A DNA stretch of 64,000 nt from an uncultured Bacteroidota bacterium. Lineage in GTDB: Bacteria; Bacteroidota; Bacteroidia; Chitinophagales; Chitinophagaceae. The first letter of the stretch is position 1. Every line of letters starts with the position of its first letter. A model generated the notes under the pieces. It was not told where the DNA came from, did not search any database, and saw nothing but the letters and a program-made list of their open reading frames with translations. Location: positions 1-64,000 of the forward strand of contig CALEZD010000124.1 of NCBI GenBank assembly GCA_937928385.1, given 5' to 3'. A program made the translations under genes and the position numbers. Shown here one piece after another: positions 53,463 to 61,021 of this stretch.

Positions 53463-53514
53463 GCTGTTATACATACTAACCCTTAAAAACTTTTGGTATT
53501 CTACTTAATGTCGA

Positions 53515-54246
53515 TTACACCTTTATCTCAAACCTCTTAGGCGGTGGCATTTCCCAGTCTATTTTGCGTTTCACTAACCACAGTTCTTTTATCTCGCTCT
53601 TAGGTAACAGGAACTGCGGATAAAACTCTTCATTATCGCTGATGCACACATAGTTTTCATTGTCTTCTTTGCGGTACAGGCGCTTCACCATGATACGGTC
53701 TTCTGTCACTACTACATAAATATAAAACTGCGCCGTGCTGTTCCAATAGTCGGGCGATACGGTTTCCGCTACTACATGGAAACCCTCTTTCAGTGTCGGC
53801 TCCATACTGTCGCCGCTCACTTCAAATACGCGGTACCTGTCACCTTTATAAGGCATATTCGGTACGTTCATCACTTCCAGTTCCTCTACAAACGCGGGGT
53901 CCAGGTAGTGCTTGCTATAGCCCGCCTGCGCCCTGATGGGTACTACATGCAGGCCATCACCTCCACCCAGGCCCAGGGCTTTCTGCATACGCAGATCCTC
54001 ACCGGTGGTGCGGGCCGGCTGGTCATACATATCGGCTGGATTATTATAAGCCCCGCCAAACAATTGCTCGGTAGTGATGCCCAGCGCTTTGGCGGCGCGG
54101 GTTCGTATAGTGTCGTCCAGCCGCTCTTTGCGAAAGTTGTAATACAGGGTGCTGCGGGGAACGTTCAGTGCTACGGCCAGGCCATGCACCCCCAGTTTGC
54201 TCATACGTGCGGCGTTCTGCAACGCTTCACCTTCATGGATACTCAT
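53515..54246 (-). CDS. phage-type repressor with S24/LexA peptidase domain
   Basis: 243 residues. N-terminal helix-turn-helix (LGVHGLAVALNVPRSTLYYNFRKER). From ~100 an S24 autopeptidase: cleavage site Ala108-Gly109 (RAQAGYS), nucleophile Ser147 in EVSGDSMEPT, and general base Lys188 in RIMVKRLYR. Proteins of this form self-cleave with RecA-ssDNA and so link gene expression to DNA damage. It is transcribed away from a group of small genes of unknown function; octamer operators lie in the shared intergenic region. No integrase or phage structural gene is near. Confidence 0.88.
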   Translation of the reverse strand: MSIHEGEALQNAARMSKLGVHGLAVALNVPRSTLYYNFRKERLDDTIRTRAAKALGITTEQLFGGAYNNPADMYDQPARTTGEDLRMQKALGLGGGDGLHVVPIRAQAGYSKHYLDPAFVEELEVMNVPNMPYKGDRYRVFEVSGDSMEPTLKEGFHVVAETVSPDYWNSTAQFYIYVVVTEDRIMVKRLYRKEDNENYVCISDNEEFYPQFLLPKSEIKELWLVKRKIDWEMPPPKRFEIKV

Positions 54247-54289
54247 AGACTAATGCATTATGGTTAATAATATTTTTAAAATCTTTTGG

Positions 54290-54357
54290 ACATTTGTACT
54301 AAATGTGTACATTTGTCTAACAATGTTGATTTGAAAGTGGTTTGTTTGAACAAATGT
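54290..54357. promoter_or_regulatory. operator-like octamers upstream of the S24 repressor
   Basis: ACATTTGT at 54290-54297 and 54309-54316, and its inverse ACAAATGT at 54350-54357. The middle copy is part of the perfect palindrome AAATGTGTACATTT (54301-54314). Likely binding sites of the adjacent repressor on the divergent promoter region. Confidence 0.6.
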
Positions 54358-54447
54358 ATAAACAAATACCCAAACTACCAAACAAGGCACCTAAAAACTT
54401 TTAAAAGCGGGCTTGCGCCAATGGTATAAAAATGAAGTAAATAAAAA

Positions 54448-54645
54448 ATGGAAAAAACTATGAACTATAAAAGGAAGAATCGCAGAAACGCAATACTGTC
54501 AGGCTTTGAGGCAGGGGCAAAAAAAATGCCCGTTGTAGACACAGACGGGCGTTTCAAAACAAAAAATAAAAAACACGATACGAAGGTAATAAAAATTCGG
54601 GACTTGGAACAATTTGGCCAAAGCAGGCTGTTTGTACAATTCTGA
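54448..54645 (+). CDS. small basic protein, unknown
   Basis: 65 residues, 20+ Lys/Arg (YKRKNRRNAI, FKTKNKKHDTKVIKIR), no signal peptide. No family recognised. First gene downstream of the octamer operators on the plus strand, so probably repressed by the S24 protein. Could be nucleic-acid binding by charge only. Confidence 0.5.
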   Translation: MEKTMNYKRKNRRNAILSGFEAGAKKMPVVDTDGRFKTKNKKHDTKVIKIRDLEQFGQSRLFVQF

Positions 54646-54653
54646 GGGTAGGG

Positions 54654-54693
54654 TAATAGGATAATAGGATAATAGGATAATAGGATAATAGGA
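54654..54693. repeat. 8-bp tandem repeat, five copies
   Basis: TAATAGGA repeated five times without change, between two small genes. A microsatellite-like array prone to slippage. Confidence 0.9.
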
Positions 54694-54758
54694 AGGGAAC
54701 CCTTATTAACTAATTAACTTTTTAACCTGTTAACCTCAAAAAAACAAGTAACTAAAAA

Positions 54759-55193
54759 ATGTCAGATATGGAAAAGAACATGTTTTACAACCACGTCAGT
54801 AGCTGGATAGACAGTTACTACAATGCTGAGGCCCTGGAATGGCTGCGCCGCTTTATTAACAATAGCGCCCAACCACAGGAGATGAAAGACCGCCTGCACC
54901 GCGAGGTGGACCGCAAGCTGGCATCGCTCACCAATATGCCGTTTTTCGGCAAGTACGATGATATGCAGTTACTAATGGACGAGCATTGCCACCCGCAGGT
55001 ATTCACCACACGCTATGCCGCTTTGAGCAAGGTAGCCCAACTACGTATCATGGGTTATGATGCCCGCCTGCTGGAAGGCAATGCTTTTTATCGTATTCAG
55101 TTGGTACAGTCCGCCCCTGTAAATTTTTTATCGCCGGTTAACGAAGGCCGCATCACCCCCATGCCGGAGCAGCAACTGAGGATGAGCGCCTGA
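54759..55193 (+). CDS. hypothetical protein of the repressor island
   Basis: 144 residues, soluble. N-terminal helical part (SSWIDSYYNAEALEWLRRFINNS) and a C-terminal part with FTTRYAALSKVAQLRIMGYDARLLEGNAFYRIQL. No known family. Start ATG 54759 in a purine-rich context without SD. Follows the tandem repeat. Confidence 0.6.
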   Translation: MSDMEKNMFYNHVSSWIDSYYNAEALEWLRRFINNSAQPQEMKDRLHREVDRKLASLTNMPFFGKYDDMQLLMDEHCHPQVFTTRYAALSKVAQLRIMGYDARLLEGNAFYRIQLVQSAPVNFLSPVNEGRITPMPEQQLRMSA

Positions 55194-55303
55194 TATATAC
55201 CGGCAGCATGAAAACAACTGTAACCCTATCGGATTAACGGCCCGGCACAGGTGAATATGAGTTGCATTTGCCCGCCCGCCGTACACAACTATAACATTTA
55301 ACC

Positions 55304-55363
55304 ATGAGTACATGCCGCGAGGCGGTACGGAAAATTGAAAAATCCCCGATGCAAAAGGGGTGA
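55304..55363 (+). CDS. 19-codon micro-ORF before the next gene
   Basis: ATG AGT ACA TGC ... AAG GGG TGA encodes MSTCREAVRKIEKSPMQKG. Its stop lies 5 bases before the next gene's ATG and its last codons form the SD-like AAGGGG of that gene, an arrangement typical for translational coupling. Coding status is not proven. Confidence 0.3.
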   Translation: MSTCREAVRKIEKSPMQKG

Positions 55364-55368
55364 GTATT

Positions 55369-55632
55369 ATGAAGACAGAATTAAGAATAGTAGCCTCTCC
55401 CGCTGCAGATACGTTTGCAGCAGCCATGGGCATAGGCATCAACAGAGAAAGGCAGTTATGCGACTTGATCGAAGAATGTTACGAAGGAACAGACACTTAT
55501 CCGCAGGCTATTGCCTGCCTATCACAAATGGTAAATAGTATTAACGAACTGGCTTACGCATTATTCCACCTGGGTGCCTTTGCAGGCAACGAGCAGGCTA
55601 AGCGGGAACTGATAAGAAAGCTGGAGGGTTAA
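55369..55632 (+). CDS. small hypothetical protein of the repressor island
   Basis: 87 residues from ATG 55369 (MKTELRIV). Helical, with AMGIGINRERQLCDLIEECYEG and a C-terminal HLGAFAGNEQAKRELIRKL. No family recognised. An SD-like AAAAGGGG sits just upstream, unusual for this genome. An in-frame GTG at 55360 lies inside that SD and was not used. Confidence 0.6.
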   Translation: MKTELRIVASPAADTFAAAMGIGINRERQLCDLIEECYEGTDTYPQAIACLSQMVNSINELAYALFHLGAFAGNEQAKRELIRKLEG

Positions 55633-55643
55633 ACCCTAACCTT

Positions 55644-55695
55644 ACTCCCCGCAATGAGGAGACAAGCGGTGGCCGCACTAACCATTGCGGGGAGT
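55644..55695. repeat. 13-bp perfect inverted repeat (cruciform-like)
   Basis: ACTCCCCGCAATG (55644-55656) and CATTGCGGGGAGT (55683-55695), 26-base loop that itself contains GCGG-TGG-CCGC. No T run, so not a normal terminator. Confidence 0.75.
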
Positions 55696-55711
55696 ATATA
55701 AACACCGCAAC

Positions 55712-56062
55712 ATGAAACAGGAACAAACAACAGAAAATAAAAACAGTGTAGTGATGATAGTGCTGGGGGATATAAATAACATGGGGTACGAGGAAAGGTT
55801 AAGCTGCTGCCGGCAGTTGGCCGGTGTGCTGGGTGTAGGCGGTGTAGAGGAGAAGAAAGAAGTATCTCAGGCATTTCCCGATTCGCTGTTTCTCAGCGAT
55901 GAAGATTTGCAGAACCTGGTAAGCCACTGCAACGATACAACGGCACTGCAGGCCCTGTACCACGAAAACCGCCACCGTGTAGCACAAAAGCCGGTATTGC
56001 AACAATTGTTTGCAGGCAGGAGGCAGCAATTGGAAACAATGAATAGCTGTATAGACTATTAG
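55712..56062 (+). CDS. hypothetical protein of the repressor island
   Basis: 116 residues from ATG 55712 (MKQEQTTENKN). A first strand NSVVMIVLGDINNMGYEERLSCC and a helical remainder (LSDEDLQNLVSHCN, VLQQLFAGRRQQLETM). No family recognised. Preceded by the inverted repeat above. Start moved 9 codons in from an upstream in-frame ATG-less extension that lies in the repeat. Confidence 0.55.
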   Translation: MKQEQTTENKNSVVMIVLGDINNMGYEERLSCCRQLAGVLGVGGVEEKKEVSQAFPDSLFLSDEDLQNLVSHCNDTTALQALYHENRHRVAQKPVLQQLFAGRRQQLETMNSCIDY

Positions 56063-56169
56063 TGAAAATTTGGGTTAGTATCACTATTGCCCTACACCTT
56101 GAAAAACAACATTAAAGACAGGCAGAACTGTAGGCCCGTCACCTGTGAAAACTGAAGTTCTTTGAAAAG

Positions 56170-56577
56170 CTAAAACATGCGGGGGTGCTGGTCAAATGTC
56201 ATGATGAGCATATAAATGATAATAGCTGCCGATAAAGCTGATATAGCGATATAGGGTAGGGCAAGCAACAGTAACCATTTGCTGCGGTGCGCCCATATTA
56301 ATATAGCATCTGTAACGATGGCGCACATAATGATGGCAGCGGGAAATAATACAAACCATAGTTCATCTATGTCCACTACGTCTTCCAGTATATCCATGCC
56401 TACTGCACCGGCTACCGGTAGTATAGCGCAGATGGCCAACAGTACTTTGTAACCGGTGGGTAATTTGGCAATTTGCTCATATTTCCTTGCAGGCGACAAT
56501 GTGCGGCGGTACAGGTACGCCAGCAACACGGGTACGGCTATTGATGCCAATGTTATGAGCAGGATAATGCCATCCAT
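56170..56577 (-). CDS. four-helix membrane protein, family member 1
   Basis: 135 residues, about four transmembrane helices. The first helix is followed by YLYRRTLSPARKYEQ; the same L-S-P after helix 1 is found in the three genes upstream. No known family. Fourth and last of a same-strand cluster of four related genes. Confidence 0.65.
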   Translation of the reverse strand: MDGIILLITLASIAVPVLLAYLYRRTLSPARKYEQIAKLPTGYKVLLAICAILPVAGAVGMDILEDVVDIDELWFVLFPAAIIMCAIVTDAILIWAHRSKWLLLLALPYIAISALSAAIIIYMLIMTFDQHPRMF

Positions 56578-56611
56578 TATGACGTAAAGATAGTTGAATG
56601 TATTAGAGTGC

Positions 56612-57022
56612 TTATTTATTTCTCAATTCTCCGATGGTGAGGATAATCTGGGCGATAGACATGCAGCATAGTAGATAATAGGGAGCCGATAAAACCGACA
56701 ATAATATTACTGATAGGATTCTTTTCCTATTGATAATTGAATATGTCATGTCCATGGCAATAACTGTTGAGGCTATAATAATCAGGTTCAGTATTATCCA
56801 CACGTTGTCGCTTTTGACGCTTGCACCGTAGTAGAATATTAGCAGATAGAGTATGATTGGCAGTAACGAACAAATTGCTATTAATACTAGATAAGGTTTG
56901 GGAGCGTTAGTGAGTGATTGGATACTTGGCAATGGTGATATCAATCTGGAGTATGCCCATGTAAGTATAAACGGAGTAGCTATAATAAGCAGAAGAAAAA
57001 TGCCACCAACTATTAATTGCAT
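56612..57022 (-). CDS. four-helix membrane protein, family member 2
   Basis: 136 residues, four membrane helices, with WAYSRLISPLPSIQS after helix 1 and KPYLVLIAICSLLPI in helix 2 (compare GYKVLLAICAILPV in member 1). More AT-rich than its neighbours. Unknown function. Confidence 0.65.
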   Translation of the reverse strand: MQLIVGGIFLLLIIATPFILTWAYSRLISPLPSIQSLTNAPKPYLVLIAICSLLPIILYLLIFYYGASVKSDNVWIILNLIIIASTVIAMDMTYSIINRKRILSVILLSVLSAPYYLLCCMSIAQIILTIGELRNK

Positions 57023-57092
57023 GTGCTAAGATAATCGAATTATTGCACTGCCGCATGGCCATAAGCCCTTCCTCTGGTGGATGTTTCTCTTA

Positions 57093-57482
57093 TCACATCG
57101 CCATCAAAAGTATGATGGCGGACATGGTATAGAATATGGCGGTAGCTGCATTGAGTACCATCAGTGTCATGGCCGCTTTATTGCGTTGGTGGAAATATTT
57201 GCTCACTACTATACCCATCACAGCCAGCAGGGCATGGCTGGAGGTGAACAATCCTGCAAACAGGGCATGTTCTTTGGGGTTGAGTAGCGGCATATATTGC
57301 CCGGCCGCCAGCAATACCATCAACTGTACAGGTGTGTACAGTACGATAAACCAGCATAGCAAGCGCTGTATCATGCCGAGTTTCACCCTGCCATCTTTAA
57401 ACGGCGACAGTTTGTACATGATACTATAGAGTATAGCTGTTATGACAATTGCTGCCAGTATGATGAGTATCAATCTGCCCAT
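57093..57482 (-). CDS. four-helix membrane protein, family member 3
   Basis: 129 residues from ATG 57482 (MGRLILIILAA). YKLSPFKDGRVKLG after helix 1, then LYTPVQLMVLLAAGQYMP, SHALLAVMGIVVSKYFHQRNKAAMT and a last helix. Start moved inward 18 codons because the upstream part is non-conserved. Unknown function. Confidence 0.65.
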   Translation of the reverse strand: MGRLILIILAAIVITAILYSIMYKLSPFKDGRVKLGMIQRLLCWFIVLYTPVQLMVLLAAGQYMPLLNPKEHALFAGLFTSSHALLAVMGIVVSKYFHQRNKAAMTLMVLNAATAIFYTMSAIILLMAM

Positions 57483-57499
57483 GCAGGCAAAGGTAATAT

Positions 57500-57925
57500 T
57501 TACCGGTATATATAGAAGAAAAGGGCTATCAGGCATGTGGTATATACAGCCCCGGTCAGCAGGTCGCTAACGAAGTACACCGTATTGCGCCTGTCGCGGC
57601 GGCGCAGGTACCAGGCACCCGCAGCCCCTACCGAGCTGATACAGGCATGTCCCGCGCAAAACCAGGCTACCATATACAGGCTATCGCCCGATGCGGTGGA
57701 TAGGCCGGGTATGGAAAATGACATAAGTGCGAGAAGAAGAAGTGATAAAGGCGGGTAGCCGGCCATAGTATAAAGGGTTTTGCGCTCCCACTCAGGCAGC
57801 GCTACCGTTTCGTCGCGGCGGCTGTAGGGCGAGAGCTCGTAGCAGATGGAAGTAAAAACGATTATGGCAACAAAAGACAACGCCACATAAAACAAAACCC
57901 CTATCGTCATACCCATCATGCTCAT
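57500..57925 (-). CDS. four-helix membrane protein, family member 4
   Basis: 141 residues: helix 1, then CYELSPYSRRDE, helix 2 with GYPPLSLLLLALMSFSIP, CAGHACISSVGAAGAWYLRRRDRRNT and a last helix. An SD-like GGAGG lies 7 bases before the ATG, rare in this genome. First gene of the four-gene array, read divergently from the gene at 58170 across the iteron region. Confidence 0.65.
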   Translation of the reverse strand: MSMMGMTIGVLFYVALSFVAIIVFTSICYELSPYSRRDETVALPEWERKTLYTMAGYPPLSLLLLALMSFSIPGLSTASGDSLYMVAWFCAGHACISSVGAAGAWYLRRRDRRNTVYFVSDLLTGAVYTTCLIALFFYIYR

Positions 57926-58050
57926 AACAAAACCTCCTGGTTAAGTATAAAACAAAAACGATACCAAACTTGAAAAAAGGGCCTGGAAAGGATTGTAGGA
58001 AGGTGGTTTTATGATAGTTTTTTGACAATAAAAATGCCTTGACTATAAAA

Positions 58051-58078
58051 AACGATACTAAACGATACTAAACGATAC
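58051..58078. repeat. 10-bp direct repeats (iteron-like)
   Basis: AACGATACTA, AACGATACTA, AACGATAC in tandem at 58051-58078, with an isolated related AACGATACCA at 57958-57967 and AACGAC just after. They lie between divergent genes (57926-58169) and are candidate operators. Confidence 0.75.
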
Positions 58079-58169
58079 AAAAACGACATACTTATTTTAA
58101 CATAACATAAAAACAGATGCCATGTTATATACTACAGAGGAGGAGAAGGCCATAAAAAAGGAGGTGATT

Positions 58170-58643
58170 ATGAATACCGAAGTAAATAAAGTCTTCTCAG
58201 TATTACGCAGCAAGGCCCTTGCCGACGACCGCAGGTTTGTACTGCCATACCTGGCTACCGGCAGGGTAGATAAAGAACAACTGGCAGATTGGCTCATTGC
58301 CTTTAACCGTTGGTTGCGATACAAGGAAGCAACCGTAACCGAAGAGCGGGACTACCGCCGCCGCTTTGCGGCATGGTTCAGGTTGCGCAACCCCTTTTCT
58401 GAGCATCCTGCTGATTATAATCCTGCTACTGAGGATACAACAGGCAATACACCCGCTAAGCTGGTGCCGCTGCCCGTATATCAACCTGAACTACCGGGCA
58501 TGGAACAGCCAGCCAGAGATACAGAAGGGTATAAAAAAGTGCTGGAAATAAACACCCGTGGCAAATACAGCCCCCGCGACAATAAATATGATATGCACTG
58601 GCTCAAATCCCTCAGGGATGAAGTAAGGAGTATGGGAGGGTAG
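58170..58643 (+). CDS. hypothetical protein with a perfect SD
   Basis: 157 residues from ATG 58170. The bases before it read AAAGGAGGTGAT, a full-length match to the 16S anti-SD, so this ATG is preferred over ATG 58122, whose extra 16 codons include the SD itself. The protein is soluble: N-terminal helical part (VNKVFSVLRSKALADDRRFVLPYLATG), an Arg-rich middle (YRRRFAAWFRLRN), a Pro-rich linker and DMHWLKSLRDEVRS at the end. No known family; the strong SD is foreign-looking here. Confidence 0.65.
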   Translation: MNTEVNKVFSVLRSKALADDRRFVLPYLATGRVDKEQLADWLIAFNRWLRYKEATVTEERDYRRRFAAWFRLRNPFSEHPADYNPATEDTTGNTPAKLVPLPVYQPELPGMEQPARDTEGYKKVLEINTRGKYSPRDNKYDMHWLKSLRDEVRSMGG

Positions 58644-58713
58644 TGATGTGCCGGATATTCCTTAAGTTTGTTCAGGCACAATAATTGTGCTTCATACACA
58701 AACCAAATACACT

Positions 58714-59391
58714 ATGCGTTACCTTTTATCCTTACTCATATTCTCGATTCCCCTTGGCCTTAATGCACAATCAGGCTGGAGCCTGTCTTCAAGTGTAGGG
58801 CTCAACTTTGCGAATGTTGATATCCAGGGTGTACCGTCTGCATTCTACCCCGATGCTGTATATGCCGACCCCGATATACTGATTGACATAAGATTGTCTA
58901 AAAAAATCAGGAAGCACTGGCAGATAGGCCTGCTGGTTGAAACCGGCAATATGCAGACGAAGTTGTGGCATAAATACGACTACTATATGAATGACCGGCA
59001 TCTCTATAGTGAGTCTCACTATCAAAATGTAAAATTGATTTCGCCATTTGTATTGCCTTCTGTATTTGCTCATTACAGGTTGAATTGTGGTAAAAACTCT
59101 AATCTCTATGGTGGACCTATGGTAGGGGTTATCACAGGTTCTAATGAACTTGACCTGGGCAAAAATCTTACTTGTCCTGTAGGAGGAGCCGACCTGGGTT
59201 TGGCTATCGGGTTGAACCAATATACTAAACTGCAGCTTGGTTTAGGATGGCGCTTTGCCTATGTCAACCTTGATAAAAATGACGGCCAGGTAATATACCT
59301 GAATGACCGGGGTGACTATGTGATACGCAGACTTTCCCTGCCTGTCACACACTACTTTGCAGGTACGATAGGTATTGTAGCAGGGTTGTAA
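58714..59391 (+). CDS. outer-membrane beta-barrel protein (PorT-like)
   Basis: 225 residues. Signal peptide MRYLLSLLIFSIPLGLNAQ, then an 8-strand barrel pattern: WSLSSSVGLNFANVDIQG, DILIDIRLSKKIRKHWQIGLLVETG, VLPSVFAHYRLNCGK, GADLGLAIGLNQYTKLQLGLGWRFAYV. Typical Bacteroidota small porin/OmpW-like protein of unknown role. ATG 58714 used; an upstream GTG (58687) precedes a non-signal stretch. Confidence 0.8.
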   Translation: MRYLLSLLIFSIPLGLNAQSGWSLSSSVGLNFANVDIQGVPSAFYPDAVYADPDILIDIRLSKKIRKHWQIGLLVETGNMQTKLWHKYDYYMNDRHLYSESHYQNVKLISPFVLPSVFAHYRLNCGKNSNLYGGPMVGVITGSNELDLGKNLTCPVGGADLGLAIGLNQYTKLQLGLGWRFAYVNLDKNDGQVIYLNDRGDYVIRRLSLPVTHYFAGTIGIVAGL

Positions 59392-59472
59392 GGGTGCTCA
59401 ATTTGCTGAATGTCATTGTAAAACCTGACAAATGTCATAGTAATAAACGAGCCCCATATAGAGCTTTGCTCT

Positions 59473-60588
59473 ATGAAATATATTTTCGCTATTCTCATTG
59501 TCCTGCATGCATTATTGCATTTGCTGGGTTTCGTCAAAGAGTTTAAGCTGGCACAGGTTAGCCAGATTAGTGGGGATACCTTGTTGGGATTATCTGATAC
59601 AGCAAAGCGTATTACAGGGGTTGTCTGGCTGGTAGCCTGCCTTAGTTTCCTGGTAACAGCAGGACAATACCTGCGTGGCAACGATAGCTGGTGGTTGTGG
59701 GCTGTGGTTTCAATAATACTGTCGCAGGCGTTGATAATATTGTACTGGCATGATGCTAAAGCGGGTACTATAGCCAACATCATTATACTGGCTGTAGCTA
59801 CGTTCGGGTATGGACAGTATAGTTTCAACCGAATGGTAGATACGGAAGCCGATAATATAATAACAACATCCCATAGCGCACAAAAGGTAGTTACCGAAGA
59901 AATGATACAGGCTTTACCCGCACCTGTACAACGATGGATGCGCAATTCAGGTGTAGTAGGCGAGCCATTGCCTTATAACCTGCGGTTAAAACAAACAGGC
60001 AAAATGCGTACCGCACCATCACAACCCTGGATTGAGCTGGAGGCAGAACAGTATTTCAATATAGAAGAACCTGCATTCGTTTGGCAGGTGCATACCAGTA
60101 TGAAAGGGATGCCCGTCAACGGTAGAGATAAATATGTGGATGGTAAAGGCAGTATGCTCATTACCGCTTCGGGGCTAATCAGGATTGTAGATGCAAGCGG
60201 CATGGAGATAAACCAGGGAAGTATGCTGCGCTATATGGGTGAAGTTTGTTGGTTCCCGGCCGCAGCGCTAAGTAAGTATATAAGTTGGGAAGAGATAGAT
60301 GAACACCATGCTAAAATGATAATGGAATATGGTGGACTAAAGGCGGAAGGCGTATGTACCATTGACGATAAAGGGCGGTTAACAAGATTTGATGCGAAGC
60401 GCTATATGGGCAGTGGCAAAGATGCTGGGCTGAATGACTGGTATGCAGAATGCCAGGAGTGGAAAGAAATGGATGGAATAGTGATTCCTGTCAAAGGAAA
60501 TGTTAACTGGAAATTACCTGAAGGGCCGTTTGATTATTATCATTATGCCATAACCGACTTGGAGTATAATATTGATGAAAGATGGTGA
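59473..60588 (+). CDS. membrane protein with DUF6544-like domain
   Basis: 371 residues. Four N-terminal membrane helices (1-~130), then a ~230-residue periplasmic domain with ALPAPVQRWMRNSGVVG, LEAEQYFNIEEPAFVWQV, GRGSMLI-like DGKGSMLITASG, RYMGEVCWFPAAAL and a C-terminal DDKGRLTRFDAKRYM. This matches the DUF6544 pattern of Bacteroidota; function unknown. It ends 47 bases before the small gene at 60635. Confidence 0.72.
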   Translation: MKYIFAILIVLHALLHLLGFVKEFKLAQVSQISGDTLLGLSDTAKRITGVVWLVACLSFLVTAGQYLRGNDSWWLWAVVSIILSQALIILYWHDAKAGTIANIIILAVATFGYGQYSFNRMVDTEADNIITTSHSAQKVVTEEMIQALPAPVQRWMRNSGVVGEPLPYNLRLKQTGKMRTAPSQPWIELEAEQYFNIEEPAFVWQVHTSMKGMPVNGRDKYVDGKGSMLITASGLIRIVDASGMEINQGSMLRYMGEVCWFPAAALSKYISWEEIDEHHAKMIMEYGGLKAEGVCTIDDKGRLTRFDAKRYMGSGKDAGLNDWYAECQEWKEMDGIVIPVKGNVNWKLPEGPFDYYHYAITDLEYNIDERW

Positions 60589-60634
60589 TGTTGAAATCCT
60601 TTTTATATTACCTTTAAAACAAAATCCATATCTG

Positions 60635-60967
60635 ATGCATAAGTATATCATCCCTGCTCTGTTCATAATCCTCCCCCTGACAGCTGACGCACAAGGCAAT
60701 GCTAAAGCCAAAAAGATAAAATGTACCGTAACAAACGAAGAAGGTAAGCCGTTGAAAGGTGTTACTGCCATTGAGCATGGTACGGAAGATACACTGCTAA
60801 CAAATGCCGGTGGCGTATTTATGATATCAGCTTCTGAGCCTGTACAGGTTGCGGTAAGCGCACCGGGCTACCTGGATGAGCACATACTGGTAAGCCACGA
60901 TGCTAAATGCGCTACCCAGTTGAGAAAAGACGAAGATGCCGAGATAGAAGACGTTGACGAAGAATAA
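60635..60967 (+). CDS. small secreted protein with carboxypeptidase-regulatory-like domain
   Basis: 110 residues. Signal peptide MHKYIIPALFIILPLTADAQ, then a single Ig-like unit (IKCTVTNEEGKPLKGVTAIEHGTEDTLLTNAGGVFMIS ... VAVSAPGYLDEHILV) and an acidic end (DEDAEIEDVDEE). The unit resembles the domain at the start of SusC-type receptors, but no receptor follows. ATG 60635 chosen; the upstream TTG lies inside the preceding gene. Confidence 0.7.
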   Translation: MHKYIIPALFIILPLTADAQGNAKAKKIKCTVTNEEGKPLKGVTAIEHGTEDTLLTNAGGVFMISASEPVQVAVSAPGYLDEHILVSHDAKCATQLRKDEDAEIEDVDEE

Positions 60968-61021
60968 AAAACGGCGACATAATGCCGCCGTCTTCTCTCT
61001 TTGTTTTGGGTAATTGATATC

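Noticed and set aside
54654..54693. Short CRISPR array
   Set aside because: The 8-bp units are contiguous without spacers and no cas gene is present.
53515..58643. Complete prophage
   Set aside because: Only a repressor and small unknown genes; no integrase, replication, packaging or structural gene seen.
60968..61021. Terminator between the small secreted gene and the large T9SS gene
   Set aside because: CGGCG...CGCCG can pair but the stem is short (5 bp) and no T run follows; left uncalled.
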